Under the pieces are notes generated by a model that was not told the DNA's origin, did not search any database, and was given only the letters and a program-made list of their open reading frames with translations. A program made the position numbers and the translations under genes. Shown here one piece after another: positions 1 to 9,181 of a DNA stretch of 26,575 nucleotides; positions within the stretch are counted from its first letter, which is position 1, and every line of letters begins with the position of its first letter. Source of the DNA: Plakobranchus ocellatus (taxonomy: Eukaryota > Mollusca > Gastropoda > Plakobranchidae). The stretch spans positions 1,383,170 to 1,409,744 of the forward strand of contig BLXT01000264.1 of assembly GCA_019648995.1 (NCBI GenBank). The letters are read 5' to 3'.

Positions 1-54
1 AAAAAAAAAAACCCCCCCCCCCCCCTTTTTTTTTCCTAAAAAAAAAAAAAAACA
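1..54. repeat. Homopolymer run at window start
   Basis: Runs of A (12), C (13-14), T (about 9) and A again follow one another. This is low-complexity sequence of the kind often found at poorly assembled contig positions. No coding content is seen. Confidence 0.8.
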
Positions 55-645
55 AAAACAAAAACATTAATATGGGATTTTTACCCTTAAGTGATAACTC
101 TTGTTTCTTCACTTTTCAAATTGTAATGATTTCTTTTCCTATAGGTAATATTAATTAAAGTATAAAGTGTTATTTTTTATTGTTATTGTTGTTTAAAAAG
201 TTATGTCTGTTAAATTAGCAACCCACAGGCTCTTGATGCTGCTACTTCTACAATTACAACTACAATAGCCTGAAAATACTTATAATTGTCAAGGATAAAG
301 ATAAAAAGATAAACGGAAATGGTGCCCCTGGTCCACCAATAAATGATATCTTTTGGTCTCTACCTAAATAGAAACTTGTTTAATAATGTGAAGACTGTGT
401 GTCATAATCTTTACAAGAATGCTTTGTTTTGCTGTTATACTAGCAACTAACACGGATGTAAATCCGGTTTCGATCAAATGATCATTAAGCTAATTGGTTT
501 TTTTTTTTCAGTTTATGACATCCTTTTCTCGCAAAGTAGCAAATTGTGCAACTTCTTCCAATCTTTATAAAAGACCATTCTCGTTGTCTTGCATCAAATA
601 TTTATTCCATGACGTCTTTTTTTTTTTTTTTTAATTAATCGCTAG
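55..645. other. AT-rich stretch, probably intron
   Basis: No supported gene. It ends in a T-rich tract followed by ...aatcgctag, which serves as the splice acceptor for the exon starting at 646, so most of this stretch is probably an intron of the gene that follows. A second acceptor-like T-tract plus cag ends near 511, but the sequence after it gives no in-frame exon. Confidence 0.5.
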
Positions 646-2759
646 CGAAAATTTGCACAACTGGTCGATCTGCTACGGAATTTTCCCAACATGGCACAGG
701 GACTGACCTTTACCTGCAGAACAGCACCAAGCCTGAGGACAGCTTCATGGTGCCGCACAAGGAGAGCGGAATCGGCGCCACGAAATGGACGGAGGGTCGC
801 TGCTTCTACACCATGGGTTTGTTTGATAACGGCCTTGCCTTTGTATTGCAGATATGCATGCCGTTTGAGAAAGAATGTTTAATGTTTGTTTGTTATGTGC
901 ATACGTCAAGGCTTAGAACTCGAAGCACAGCAGAAGGATTCTAAGTTCGTTAGTCATCACTTATCAGCATAAATAGTAATACTATAAGTAAATTTTGCAT
1001 CAAAGTTAATGCAATTACATGGCAGGAATATCACTTACGGCAATGAATTCATTTCTCTAATTGGTTTGGTATATTATATTGTAAAATATCACCTGTTATT
1101 TGATTTTGCATTGATAATCTGAACAAAAAATGGAGGGCATATAAGAGTGCCGGTGTGTCTGATATTCAGATACCATTTTGGTGAGTACGGCAGAGGCCAA
1201 AGCAAAAGCAATTCTTTAAGTCAAAAAGGCAGAAAAAAATTTTTTTAAAGGCCTAAATAATTACCCTATGGATAAAAGTATTAAAAGACGTATCACGTAA
1301 GAAAGATCGTACCAGTAAAAACATACAGAAATGGTTATTTATGTAAATGCTAATGTAAATTACTGATAATGTATATTTCTACCAAAGCAAAAAATAGTAT
1401 TGAGTACTTTGCAAATTGCAAGGGCCAAATTGCAGTCTTAGTCTTACGCAGACAGCGACAAGGGCAGAAAAGATTTAAACAAAAAAAAAAAAAAGTTAAA
1501 TACGCGTATCACGTGCTTGAGGGTGATCGGTTTTTATGTGTAGCCAGTTTACAAGGTGACCTCAGTCTTTCACTTGTTTCAGGCTATCCTTCAGGCCGGG
1601 ATGGTTGTAGAAAGCCGCACTCAAAGTCAAATCTTTAAAATAATTCCTTTCCGTCGTTTGCACTCATTTTGCAGGCAAGCACTATTGGTATAACCTGAGC
1701 CTTGGAATGAGCTGTGATGCCATGTTCCCAGTCTTCCTTCTGTACAACGGCGGCGAGCTCAATGCTTTTGGTTGGGCGATGGTAGAAAATTTGGCTTCCA
1801 AACATTTTGAGCATCCAGCACAATCAACATATGGGGTGAGTGGTTTACTTTTAAAAGAAAAAGAGAACAATCCACAGTGATTAAGAACTATGCCTCTTTT
1901 GGTAGAGTGGATAATCATGGTGATAAATATATGGAAACGAAACTGGTAAAGCGACAAAGTTAAAATGTTTGGGGCGTGTTGCAATGGTGGTGCCAGTCTA
2001 ACATGTAAATAACACCGAGTTCCACACTTTTCACAGGTCCCTCCGAGCGGTGTATTATTAGTTGTAATATTTTCACATCACGCTAAATGAAATGTGAACG
2101 AAAACATTTTTTTTTTTAAATACGTTTTCCTTCCATTCTAAAAAAGTTAAAAAATTTTTTTTTCTCAATTTGGAATCGAGTTGCCAGCCTGTTAGGCCAT
2201 TTTGTCGTGCATAGTTGATATGATTCACCTTGTGAAGTAAACGTACGTGCATTAACACTGACGCACGCGAATTCAGAGCATACTCACGAGCACAATTATA
2301 TTAGATTTGAAACAATTTTCATATTATCAAAATCAAATCATATAAATGTTTCATTAACTTAATGATCTAGGGAGGTCAGGGAAGTCACGCTTGTCACTTC
2401 AGAAAATAACTTTATACATGTAATACTAAGACCTCATAATAATTTTGAACCTTTGTATTTGGTTCTACCTAGTTCGATTTCTCGAGAAAGCATTTAAAAT
2501 AGGATAATAATCAATTTACGAGAGTGAGTAAACCCTAACAAAGAATAATAATAATAAAAAAATAATAATTTCGGAACTTGTAAGAATAATTAGAACCAAA
2601 ACATGTATATAATAAGGATTCTATCGCACTGATGAAAATTCTTTTTTTTTCTTTTTCCAGCTGTTTATGCAAGAAGTTCCAACTTGCCTGAACAGTGCGG
2701 GGACTCTGTCTACCATGCATATATATCTTACCGACAGTGTCTATGCAGACCTCTGTTAA
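646..2759 (+). CDS. C-terminal three exons of an unrecognised, probably extracellular protein
   Basis: Three exons join in phase: 646-816, 1675-1835 and 2661-2759 (stop TAA 2757-2759). The junctions are GT-AG: donor GTTTGT at 817, acceptor ttgcag at 1674, donor GTGAGT at 1836, acceptor ttccag at 2660. The joined reading contains HGTGTDLYLQNST, WTEGRCFYTMGKHYWYNL, GMSCDAMFPVFLLYNGGELN and LFMQEVPTCLNSAGTLS, and ends ADLC. It has five cysteines and N-x-S/T sites (NST, NLS), which suits a secreted or extracellular domain. Exons are GC-richer than the introns. I have the impression of similar uncharacterised proteins in other invertebrates, but cannot name a domain. The start is missing: the first codon is split by an intron, so upstream exons (perhaps with a signal peptide) are outside the window or unrecognised. 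Exon structure is solid; function is unknown. Confidence 0.75.
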
Positions 2760-2808
2760 TCACGTGAAGGAAAAAGCACTAATTCATTGTTTCTTCCAAC
2801 GGTGAAGG

Positions 2809-2814
2809 AATAAA
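2809..2814 (+). terminator. Candidate poly(A) signal AATAAA
   Basis: A canonical AATAAA lies 50 bases after the TAA stop of the first gene. A second AATAAA-rich cluster lies near 3000-3012 and could be used instead. Confidence 0.45.
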
Positions 2815-5640
2815 TGTAGCGAAATTTTAAATGTTGGTAGTAGTAGCGTGCATCGATTTTCAACATAAAACTATGATAGCACTAGGGAAAAAATCTTTTT
2901 GAAGTTAACAGGGTTATGAATTTTAGGTTTTGAAAAGGATATCCTTATGTATTCTGTACATGTATTTTGATAAAATTATCGACAAGGATTGGGACATGAA
3001 ATAAAAATAAAAATTACATTAAAGACAGACTATTTTGTCATTGAAATTAAAGCTGTTTGTCCAATGCAATGACTTTTGTAAATTTTGGATTTGCGTTGAC
3101 AGTATTCAAGCGTACCCTTCAGATCCATTGTGCAATAGGTAGCAATTTGGTTTATACAAATTAAAGGGCTAGTGTATCTTGCGCTTGATCCATTCCACTC
3201 ACACGCACGGACAGAAACATAAATTCTTGAAGCACTGCAAGATGTGTTTTTTTTCTCTTTTTTTTTAATTACAAAAAATGGACAATATATCATTACATCA
3301 TTTAGAAGAATGATTGAAACGCAGCCATTGTAAATTTAAAGTGCCTTAAAAAAGAAAATTATTGTGATTAATAAAAATGCAAAATGCATTCTCTCTCTCT
3401 CTCTCTCTCTTTCAAAATAATGGAAAACAATGAATGACACAAAAATCCTGGTTTTCAATTGAAAAACAAATTAAAAGCCTTTTTTCAGAGTATGCTGCCT
3501 TTGGTCAAATATACATGAATTGGTATTGGTTCACATTTTTAAAAATGAGGTCTCTAGTCCACTGATTGTGTATTCTATTTCTAAGAAAACACAGTGGTCA
3601 GGCTGAGACCTTTTCATACTGTTCTAAAACGAAGTTTACAGTTTATGGAAAAGAAAGCCTGCAAAGGAGAACTACATGTATTTTAAACATGGAGGCTACG
3701 TATTTATCCGATTAGATTTTTAAAGGCAAAAAAGCCATTTATATCACATTTCAAAGCGGTAAAAATAATAACTAGATTACAATACCTATCACAGTAAGAA
3801 TATAAAACTATGAAACTTGAAACATTTTAAGTGGAAATACATAAAGCATGGAAATAAACATAATTAATATTATATTTCAGTCTAAAAGTTCCACCCCCCC
3901 TTAAAAAAAAAAAAAAAAACTCAAATACACAAACATACACAGTGCTTCACGGTTGCAAAACGCATAATTTTTTGCTTTTGAAGTGTATAAACCAAAATAG
4001 TTTATTGATTGTATAAGAACTGTTCTTGTGATATTAGCAACAACAATGAACAAGAGAAGAAATTACATAACAATAATAACAAGAAAATAAGCAGAGGTGC
4101 AACAAAGATGGTGATGACAAAATCAAATTAATGGCATTGGAGAATTCGTATTGATGAACTTGACAGATCTGTAGAACGCAAAAAATAATCATGGGTATAT
4201 ATCTATATATCATATATATTCCTTTCATAATTATCATGACAATGATTGTACATGTAATAGAGATATCCTTTTTCTTTTCACTATTCAGCTCCAGATATTG
4301 CTGTCTATAACTACTGCATTCATCCTGTGCTTTTCTTCCCTACATATTCCTAATTCAGAGGCTTAATAATGACAATCTTGCAGATTTGAGTTTCAGCCAG
4401 TGGCAAAATTTCCATTTCTGAGAAAGATAAATAGATAGATTGATTATTGGTATACCCAGTCCACCATTAAGCGGTGATCTCAGGGTTTCTGTTCATTCAC
4501 TCTCTCTCATGGGCTTCCTAAAGATATCCGCCTGTCGCCCTGAGTATTTTATATATGCCCGGGCGGTGCAGATAGTTGTAAGTTGTAGCAAGATGATACA
4601 TTAGCGTAAACACCACTTTGAGCAAAAATTACCATTTCGCATATTCCTTATAAGACTAGTTTTAATATCAAATGTACACTACATATCTAATCCTCGTTTG
4701 AATAATCAGATTTTAGTTTTGGAGTGATATAGCGCCTTCATGAAAGCATAGGACATTATGTAATAGCTTATCACCCGATGTGCTAGTACATAAAATCAAA
4801 ACAGACATATCACTTATCAGCAATGTATGGCTTACTCATGATAGAACAGCTATTGTTCTGGCATCCAAAAACAGCCCTGCGTACATCATAATGCTCAGAC
4901 GGCTGTTAAAAAACAGTGCATTAAAGAACCTTGCAGTTGCACCTTAATTTTCAGTATTATTTATTGGGAACATCGGTTCTGAACAAGATTAGGTGGAGAA
5001 AACTGGTGCGGTGGGTACAAGCCCAATGAAGAGATTAATTATTCAGGTACAGGCACTGAATTCAACTCTGATACCTGCAAGAGAAAAAGCTGCGAAGTGG
5101 AAGTTTGGCAGCATGTCAAGGCTATGAATGCAAATCTTATGTTAACTTTAAGGATTTTGCTTCCTGTGATCAGGGTAGAAAAATATTGGAGAAGGTGGGC
5201 TGTATTGAACATTGTCATCATTCTCAGGCTCATCATAGGACCTTGTCAAAGAATTGCTTTCATATGCTCAAAATGAGATGGATTTTTGTGAGAAAGATGC
5301 AAATCATTAATGATGATGCACACTAGACGTCGGCGAATCGTACACCAATATCCCATAAGGAAGGGGTCGAGCCCTGTCGTTCTGAACTGGAGAATGGCAG
5401 GATCCATGATGTACACCTTCTACAGACTTACTATGCAGACTCATTCACCTCATCATTACACTTGTTTATTACAATTAAAAAACAACATGGTCTCTCATGC
5501 ACGAAACGGCTATGGCATGGCTACTACATGTACTTATTAATATTAGCTACGCTAGCTATCCAAGCATAGTTCCTAGCTATTTATGGGAACCCTTGAAAGA
5601 CAATTTGATACCTGACCAGAGAAACCTATGGTCTAGCTTA
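2815..5640. other. AT-rich spacer without a supported gene
   Basis: Only short ORFs with no recognisable protein character are present. It holds a (CT)n tract (3391-3411), a poly(A) run near 3902-3919, AT dinucleotide runs near 4195-4220, and one TGACAGATCT motif at 4161 like those in the piggyBac left end. ORFs at 5039-5540 overlap on both strands and show no family signature. Confidence 0.6.
3391..3411. repeat. (CT)n microsatellite
   Basis: Ten uninterrupted CT units followed by T, directly visible. Confidence 0.95.
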
Positions 5641-5914
5641 GGTACATATCAATGATATCTTCTTCATTTGGATCCATGGTCATTCCAAACTTGACAAATT
5701 TATCACTTATTAAAAAAAAAAATTCAGTAATCTTAAGATCACCAGCTCCAAATCTCACACATAGATCTTTACTCCAAACATACAGACACCTTCAACTATC
5801 TACACTAGGCGTCTTGCCATCCTCATCATACATCTTTACAAGACTTATATTCCCTATAATCTCACATTTTATCTAGTTCTGTTTGGCAGAAGATGCATTT
5901 ACTAAACAGACTGG

Positions 5915-6390
5915 CACAACTTTCAACACACCTAAGAGCCCTCGTATTCCCCACCAAAACAGAGCAGGAAAGATTCCTTGACAATCAGTGATACAAAAAC
6001 ACACCAGGACACACCAACCGAATTTCATTTGTTATCACATGCAACCCAGCCCTCCCTGACATTCCCTAAATTTCAAAGAAATATTTCCTCACTGCCCATA
6101 CATCACGCTTTCCCTAACACTCTCATACTAGCCTTCCACAGACCCCGCAACCTTGAGAACACATTGGTACAATCCAAAACAATTTCAAAGGCCGCAACCT
6201 CAGGTTTTCAACCCTGTAATAGCGAGATGCAAAACATGCACACATACCCCAACTACATCATCATTCAAATCTTCAACAAATAATGTCACACACAATATCT
6301 CATGCATCTCTCATAACACCATTTACCTGATCACAGGTATCAAATGCCACAAGTAATATGCAGAACAAACATCTCAAACATTATAAAGAA
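5915..6390 (+). pseudogene. Penelope-like retroelement remnant (RT tail and GIY-YIG region)
   Basis: Two alternating frames give a pattern typical of the C-terminus of Penelope-like polymerases. First comes PSLTFPKFQRNISSLP, then AFPNTLILAFHRPRNLENTL (like the family's F-R-x-x-x-N-L-R/K-x-x-L-V), then GFQPCN and CKTCTHTPTT (the cysteine linker). Next is THNISCISHNTIYLITGIKC and YAEQTSQTL, which corresponds to the start of a GIY-YIG endonuclease (usually Y-V-G-x-T). The copy is broken: the frame shifts between about 6170 and 6220, a stop replaces the residue before YAEQT, and the sequence changes character near 6390, where an IS630-like fragment begins. The upstream polymerase core is not recognisable. 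Family assignment rests on remembered motif patterns, not on an alignment. Confidence 0.6.
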
Positions 6391-6397
6391 TACTTCA

Positions 6398-6650
6398 TGG
6401 CTGCAGAGATCAAGATGTGACAATTTTTGCTGTCAGCTCTGAAATCGGTTTGATCCATCATGTCATTTTTCGAGATGGCAGGACAGCGGCAAGTTTTGAT
6501 GATTTCACGTACAAGCGACTGCCAGTATTTATCAGCCTGAAACTGAGGTGAGTTTTGTCTTTTACAATGACAGTGCTCACATCCAGGCACGAAATCTTGC
6601 TGTACCACAAGGCTACACTATCACAATATCGCCCCCTTATTCCTTTTCTT
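6398..6650 (+). pseudogene. IS630/Tc1-mariner-like DDE transposase fragment
   Basis: One frame reads QDVTIFAVSSEIGLIHHVIF, then RDGRTAASFDDFTYKRLPVF. After a frameshift near 6546 comes VSFVFYNDSAHIQARNLAVP and GYTITISPPYSF. This matches the DDE_3 layout: V-S-x-E-x-G-L-x-H strand, then a D-N/S-A-x-x-H strand with the second acidic residue, then PPYSPFLNP. Two bases appear to be missing between PPYS and PFLNP; the latter would be encoded across the TTAA at 6649-6652. There is no start and no C-terminus, so only the middle of a transposase remains. It is cut by the left end of a piggyBac element, so it was there first. Confidence 0.7.
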
Positions 6651-6686
6651 AACCCTCTAATGCCCAGAATGACAGATATGTCATAC
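6649..6686 (+). repeat. piggyBac left end: TTAA target plus terminal inverted repeat
   Basis: TTAA at 6649-6652 is followed by CCCTCTAATGCCC and then the palindromic TGACAGATATGTCA (6670-6683). TTAA-CCC followed by a T-rich/ATGCCC string and a subterminal palindrome is a common form of piggyBac-family ends, and a piggyBac transposase follows in the right orientation. I could not find a matching right end (an inverse GGGCATTAGAGGG-TTAA) downstream, so the element is 3'-truncated or rearranged. Confidence 0.6.
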
Positions 6687-6852
6687 TGAAAAAAAAAAGT
6701 CATTAAACAGTGTGATTACCCTGACTGAGCTGTTCCAATGACTTCCGCTTGATTCCATGCACTTTTTTACTTAGAAGCGAACATTTTGATTGAAGAGCCT
6801 TTTCAGCAACTTCCTGTTTACAACGTGCAGCAGCCAGTTGATCCAAAGTAAA

Positions 6853-8215
6853 ATGGTACCTTTTTCATCCGCTTCAATCGTACAAAAGGTAAGCCAATCT
6901 TGACTTTTTTATATGTTTTTTTTTAATGTTTTTACAGTGTATAAGATGACAACCAGTACAAAACTATTTTATTTCTATCATTTAATGTATGTTGGGAAGC
7001 ATTTGAAACCACATATAATGACAGATCTGATATACTGGGCATGGTATGCTTCTCTATGTGACAGATCTGTCAAATCATTGAATTATATCTTCTGTAAAAT
7101 CATGCATCTTGCTCTCGTCTTTTCAGTTCATGATCTAACTATCATACAATATTCGGATTAGCAATCTTCTCCATAGACACTACATAGTTTTTTTTTTCTT
7201 TTTCCTTTCATCCAACAGATGAATAGCGACTCAGAAATAAAGGACCTTTTGAGCGATGTTAATCCAAATGAGAGTGACTTTTTGACTTCGGGTGATGAGT
7301 ATCAGCCCAGTGCTGAGAGTGATTCCAATGAAAGCGATAATGGAAAGCCAACAAAGACCCCCCAAAAAGGAAACAGACACTGCACCAAAGAAAAGGTGAC
7401 GATTCAGAAGATGATGATGCTCTACTAGCCCGCATGAGAGATAATGTTTTGAACCAGCGAGAAGAGCCTGCACAGCTAGATGATGACGTTGTGTACCAAG
7501 TTATGGAAGAGCCAATGTGGGTCAGAAATTTGCCACTTCCTCAGACCGACACACAATGTACAGGAAAGATGGAGATCCCACTTGAAACAATAAAAATTCC
7601 ATTTGAACTCTTCAAAGAAGTCGTTACAGATGAGATGATAGAACGAATTGAGAAAGAGACAAACATTTATGCTATGATCAAACGAGCAAAGAATTGAAGT
7701 CTACTCGAAAAGAAATAGAGACATTAAAAGGGCTTTACTTAAAAATGGGCCTTATGAGGGCACACTGTACAAGGGCGTTCTGGGCAGAGAAGACCAGGTA
7801 TCCACCAATAGCTGACTGGATGACAAGAAATTGTTTTGAACTTTAATCAAGAACTCTGCACTTTACTGATAACGATCAGCCACAAGCTAACAATCGTGTG
7901 TGGAAAATCCAGCCATGGCTAAATAGTCTACGAAACAACCTCGGAAAACTATGTCCTACAGAAAGACAAAGTGTAGACGAGGTTATGGTTGCTTTCAAGG
8001 GTCGATGTAAGGTGAAACAGTACATCAGAAATAAACCCCATAAATGGGGCATAAATGTGTGGGCTCGCTGCAGTAAGGATGGAGTACTGCATCAGTTCGA
8101 GGTTTACCAGGGTGCAAAAAGTGCACCAAGCAATGCCAAACTTTCTATTACTTACGAGATTGCTTTGCTCTACAGACTCTCCCATTTCAACCTGACAGGT
8201 TATGGCATGGAGTGA
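6853..8215 (+). pseudogene. Broken piggyBac transposase (DDE_Tnp_1_7 family)
   Basis: A likely first exon (ATG 6853 to 6888, donor GTAAGC) joins in phase to an exon that starts after ...ccaacag at 7218 with MNSDSEIKDLLSDVNPNESD, an acidic N-terminus. The frame shifts near 7360-7430 into LDDDVVYQVMEEP, IPFELFKEVVTDEMIERIEK and ETNIYAMIKR. It shifts again near 7697 into KEIETLKGLYLKMGLM and AEKTRYPPIADWM, with one stop after NCFEL. It then runs RVWKIQPWLNSLR, RQSVDEVMVAFKGR (first catalytic Asp region), NKPHKWGINVWARCS and DGVLHQFEVYQGA. These are the ordered hallmarks of the piggyBac catalytic domain. Similarity ends near 8200, before the second and third catalytic Asp regions. With two frameshifts, a stop and a missing C-terminal half, the copy cannot encode an active enzyme. 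Confidence 0.9.
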
Positions 8216-8870
8216 AGCTCAGAGCAGGGCATCAGAAATTTCCACTGCAGTTCACAACGCTCTCCAATTCTATGACAAGGTTTCTGGCCACAGCTTACCT
8301 GTTTTTTAGGTGGCTGCACTGGTCAAAGTAAGAACTTAATGCTTTGTATTGCTTGCTATGACATCTTGTACCATCAGAAGAAAAAAAAAAGTTGTGGGAA
8401 ATATCTCTCCGATTATGACAATAATTTCATAGACAAAAAATGGGGGCTTAGCACACAGTGCCATAAGCCAAGTCTTGAAAACAGTAGATGATAATTTCAA
8501 AACTCTTGAATTGGTAAAATCATTCGATTTTGCAAGCACTAGCCAGCATTATGTAATTAACAAATGGCTTAAAAAACTTCAAAGGTGCATGAAGAAGCTA
8601 CCTCATGTCCAAAGTCAAAACCACATTGCTAAATTAGTAAAATGAAAAGGACCGATACGCCAAGGATATTCTGAATGGAATACGTGACATTTTATCCAAT
8701 CTTGGCGATAAAAATGATATTATTGATTGGACACGTTTGCATGACTTTTGAGAGAGATACAAGCAAGTTGTATGATATGTATGCGAAAAATGAAGATCGC
8801 AAGTCTTTTCATTGTCGATCTAGCGAGGGAAGACAATCAGGACGGGATCCTAACCTAGTCCACCACTAGT
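8216..8870 (+). other. Unassigned coding-like block between two transposons
   Basis: Several protein-like stretches on the plus strand lie close together but in different frames: AWSEAQSRASEISTAVHNAL then QFYDKVSGHSLPV (8206-8309), LVKSFDFASTSQHYVINKWL then KKLQRCMKKLPHVQSQ (8509-8620), and DILNGIRDILSNLGDKNDII then DWTRLHDF (8660-8748). They are amphipathic, lysine-rich and free of low complexity, so they look like a decayed protein rather than chance. I do not recognise the family. They could be the N-terminal or C-terminal part of a neighbouring element, or a third element inserted into the piggyBac. Confidence 0.35.
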
Positions 8871-8874
8871 GCCT

Positions 8875-8984
8875 CTCTTTCTCTAATTCGCGCTGAATAG
8901 AACCCTCTCAAATTTATGAGATTAATTCACTAATCTTTTTAAATTATTCGAGAGGGTTCCATTCAGTGCGTATAAGAGAAGGAG
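8875..8984. repeat. Imperfect inverted repeat, arms of about 35 bp
   Basis: The arm 8875-8909 (CTCTTTCTCT...GAACCCTCTC) matches the reverse complement of 8950-8984 with about six mismatches, leaving a spacer of about 40 bases. A GA-rich simple repeat follows at 8985-9005. It may be a small MITE or hairpin, or the ends of a deleted element. It lies between the piggyBac-derived block and the OTU-bearing transposase. Confidence 0.7.
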
Positions 8985-9181
8985 TGAGAGAGAGAGAGGG
9001 AGAGAATTATGGACTAGACACTTATAAATACATGTATATGCTTTATATACTGGTAGCATTTGAGAGATAAAAGAAAATGTTAATCATTTATAAAAATTAT
9101 GTTTGTTGCAACAAAACACATGGTATATCTATTTTTTTTCCTTTATTTTACTCTCCTTTATGATATTTTAGCAACAGGAAA

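Noticed and set aside
203..268. Short ORF reading MSVKLATHRLLMLLLLQLQL, like a signal peptide for the first gene
   Set aside because: It ends in a stop with no usable splice donor before it, so it cannot be joined to the exon at 646. Leucine-rich translation of CT/CA-rich DNA is common by chance.
5039..5540. Overlapping ORFs on both strands of 65-76 codons
   Set aside because: No family motifs, no splice support and no codon character distinguishing one strand. Treated as chance.
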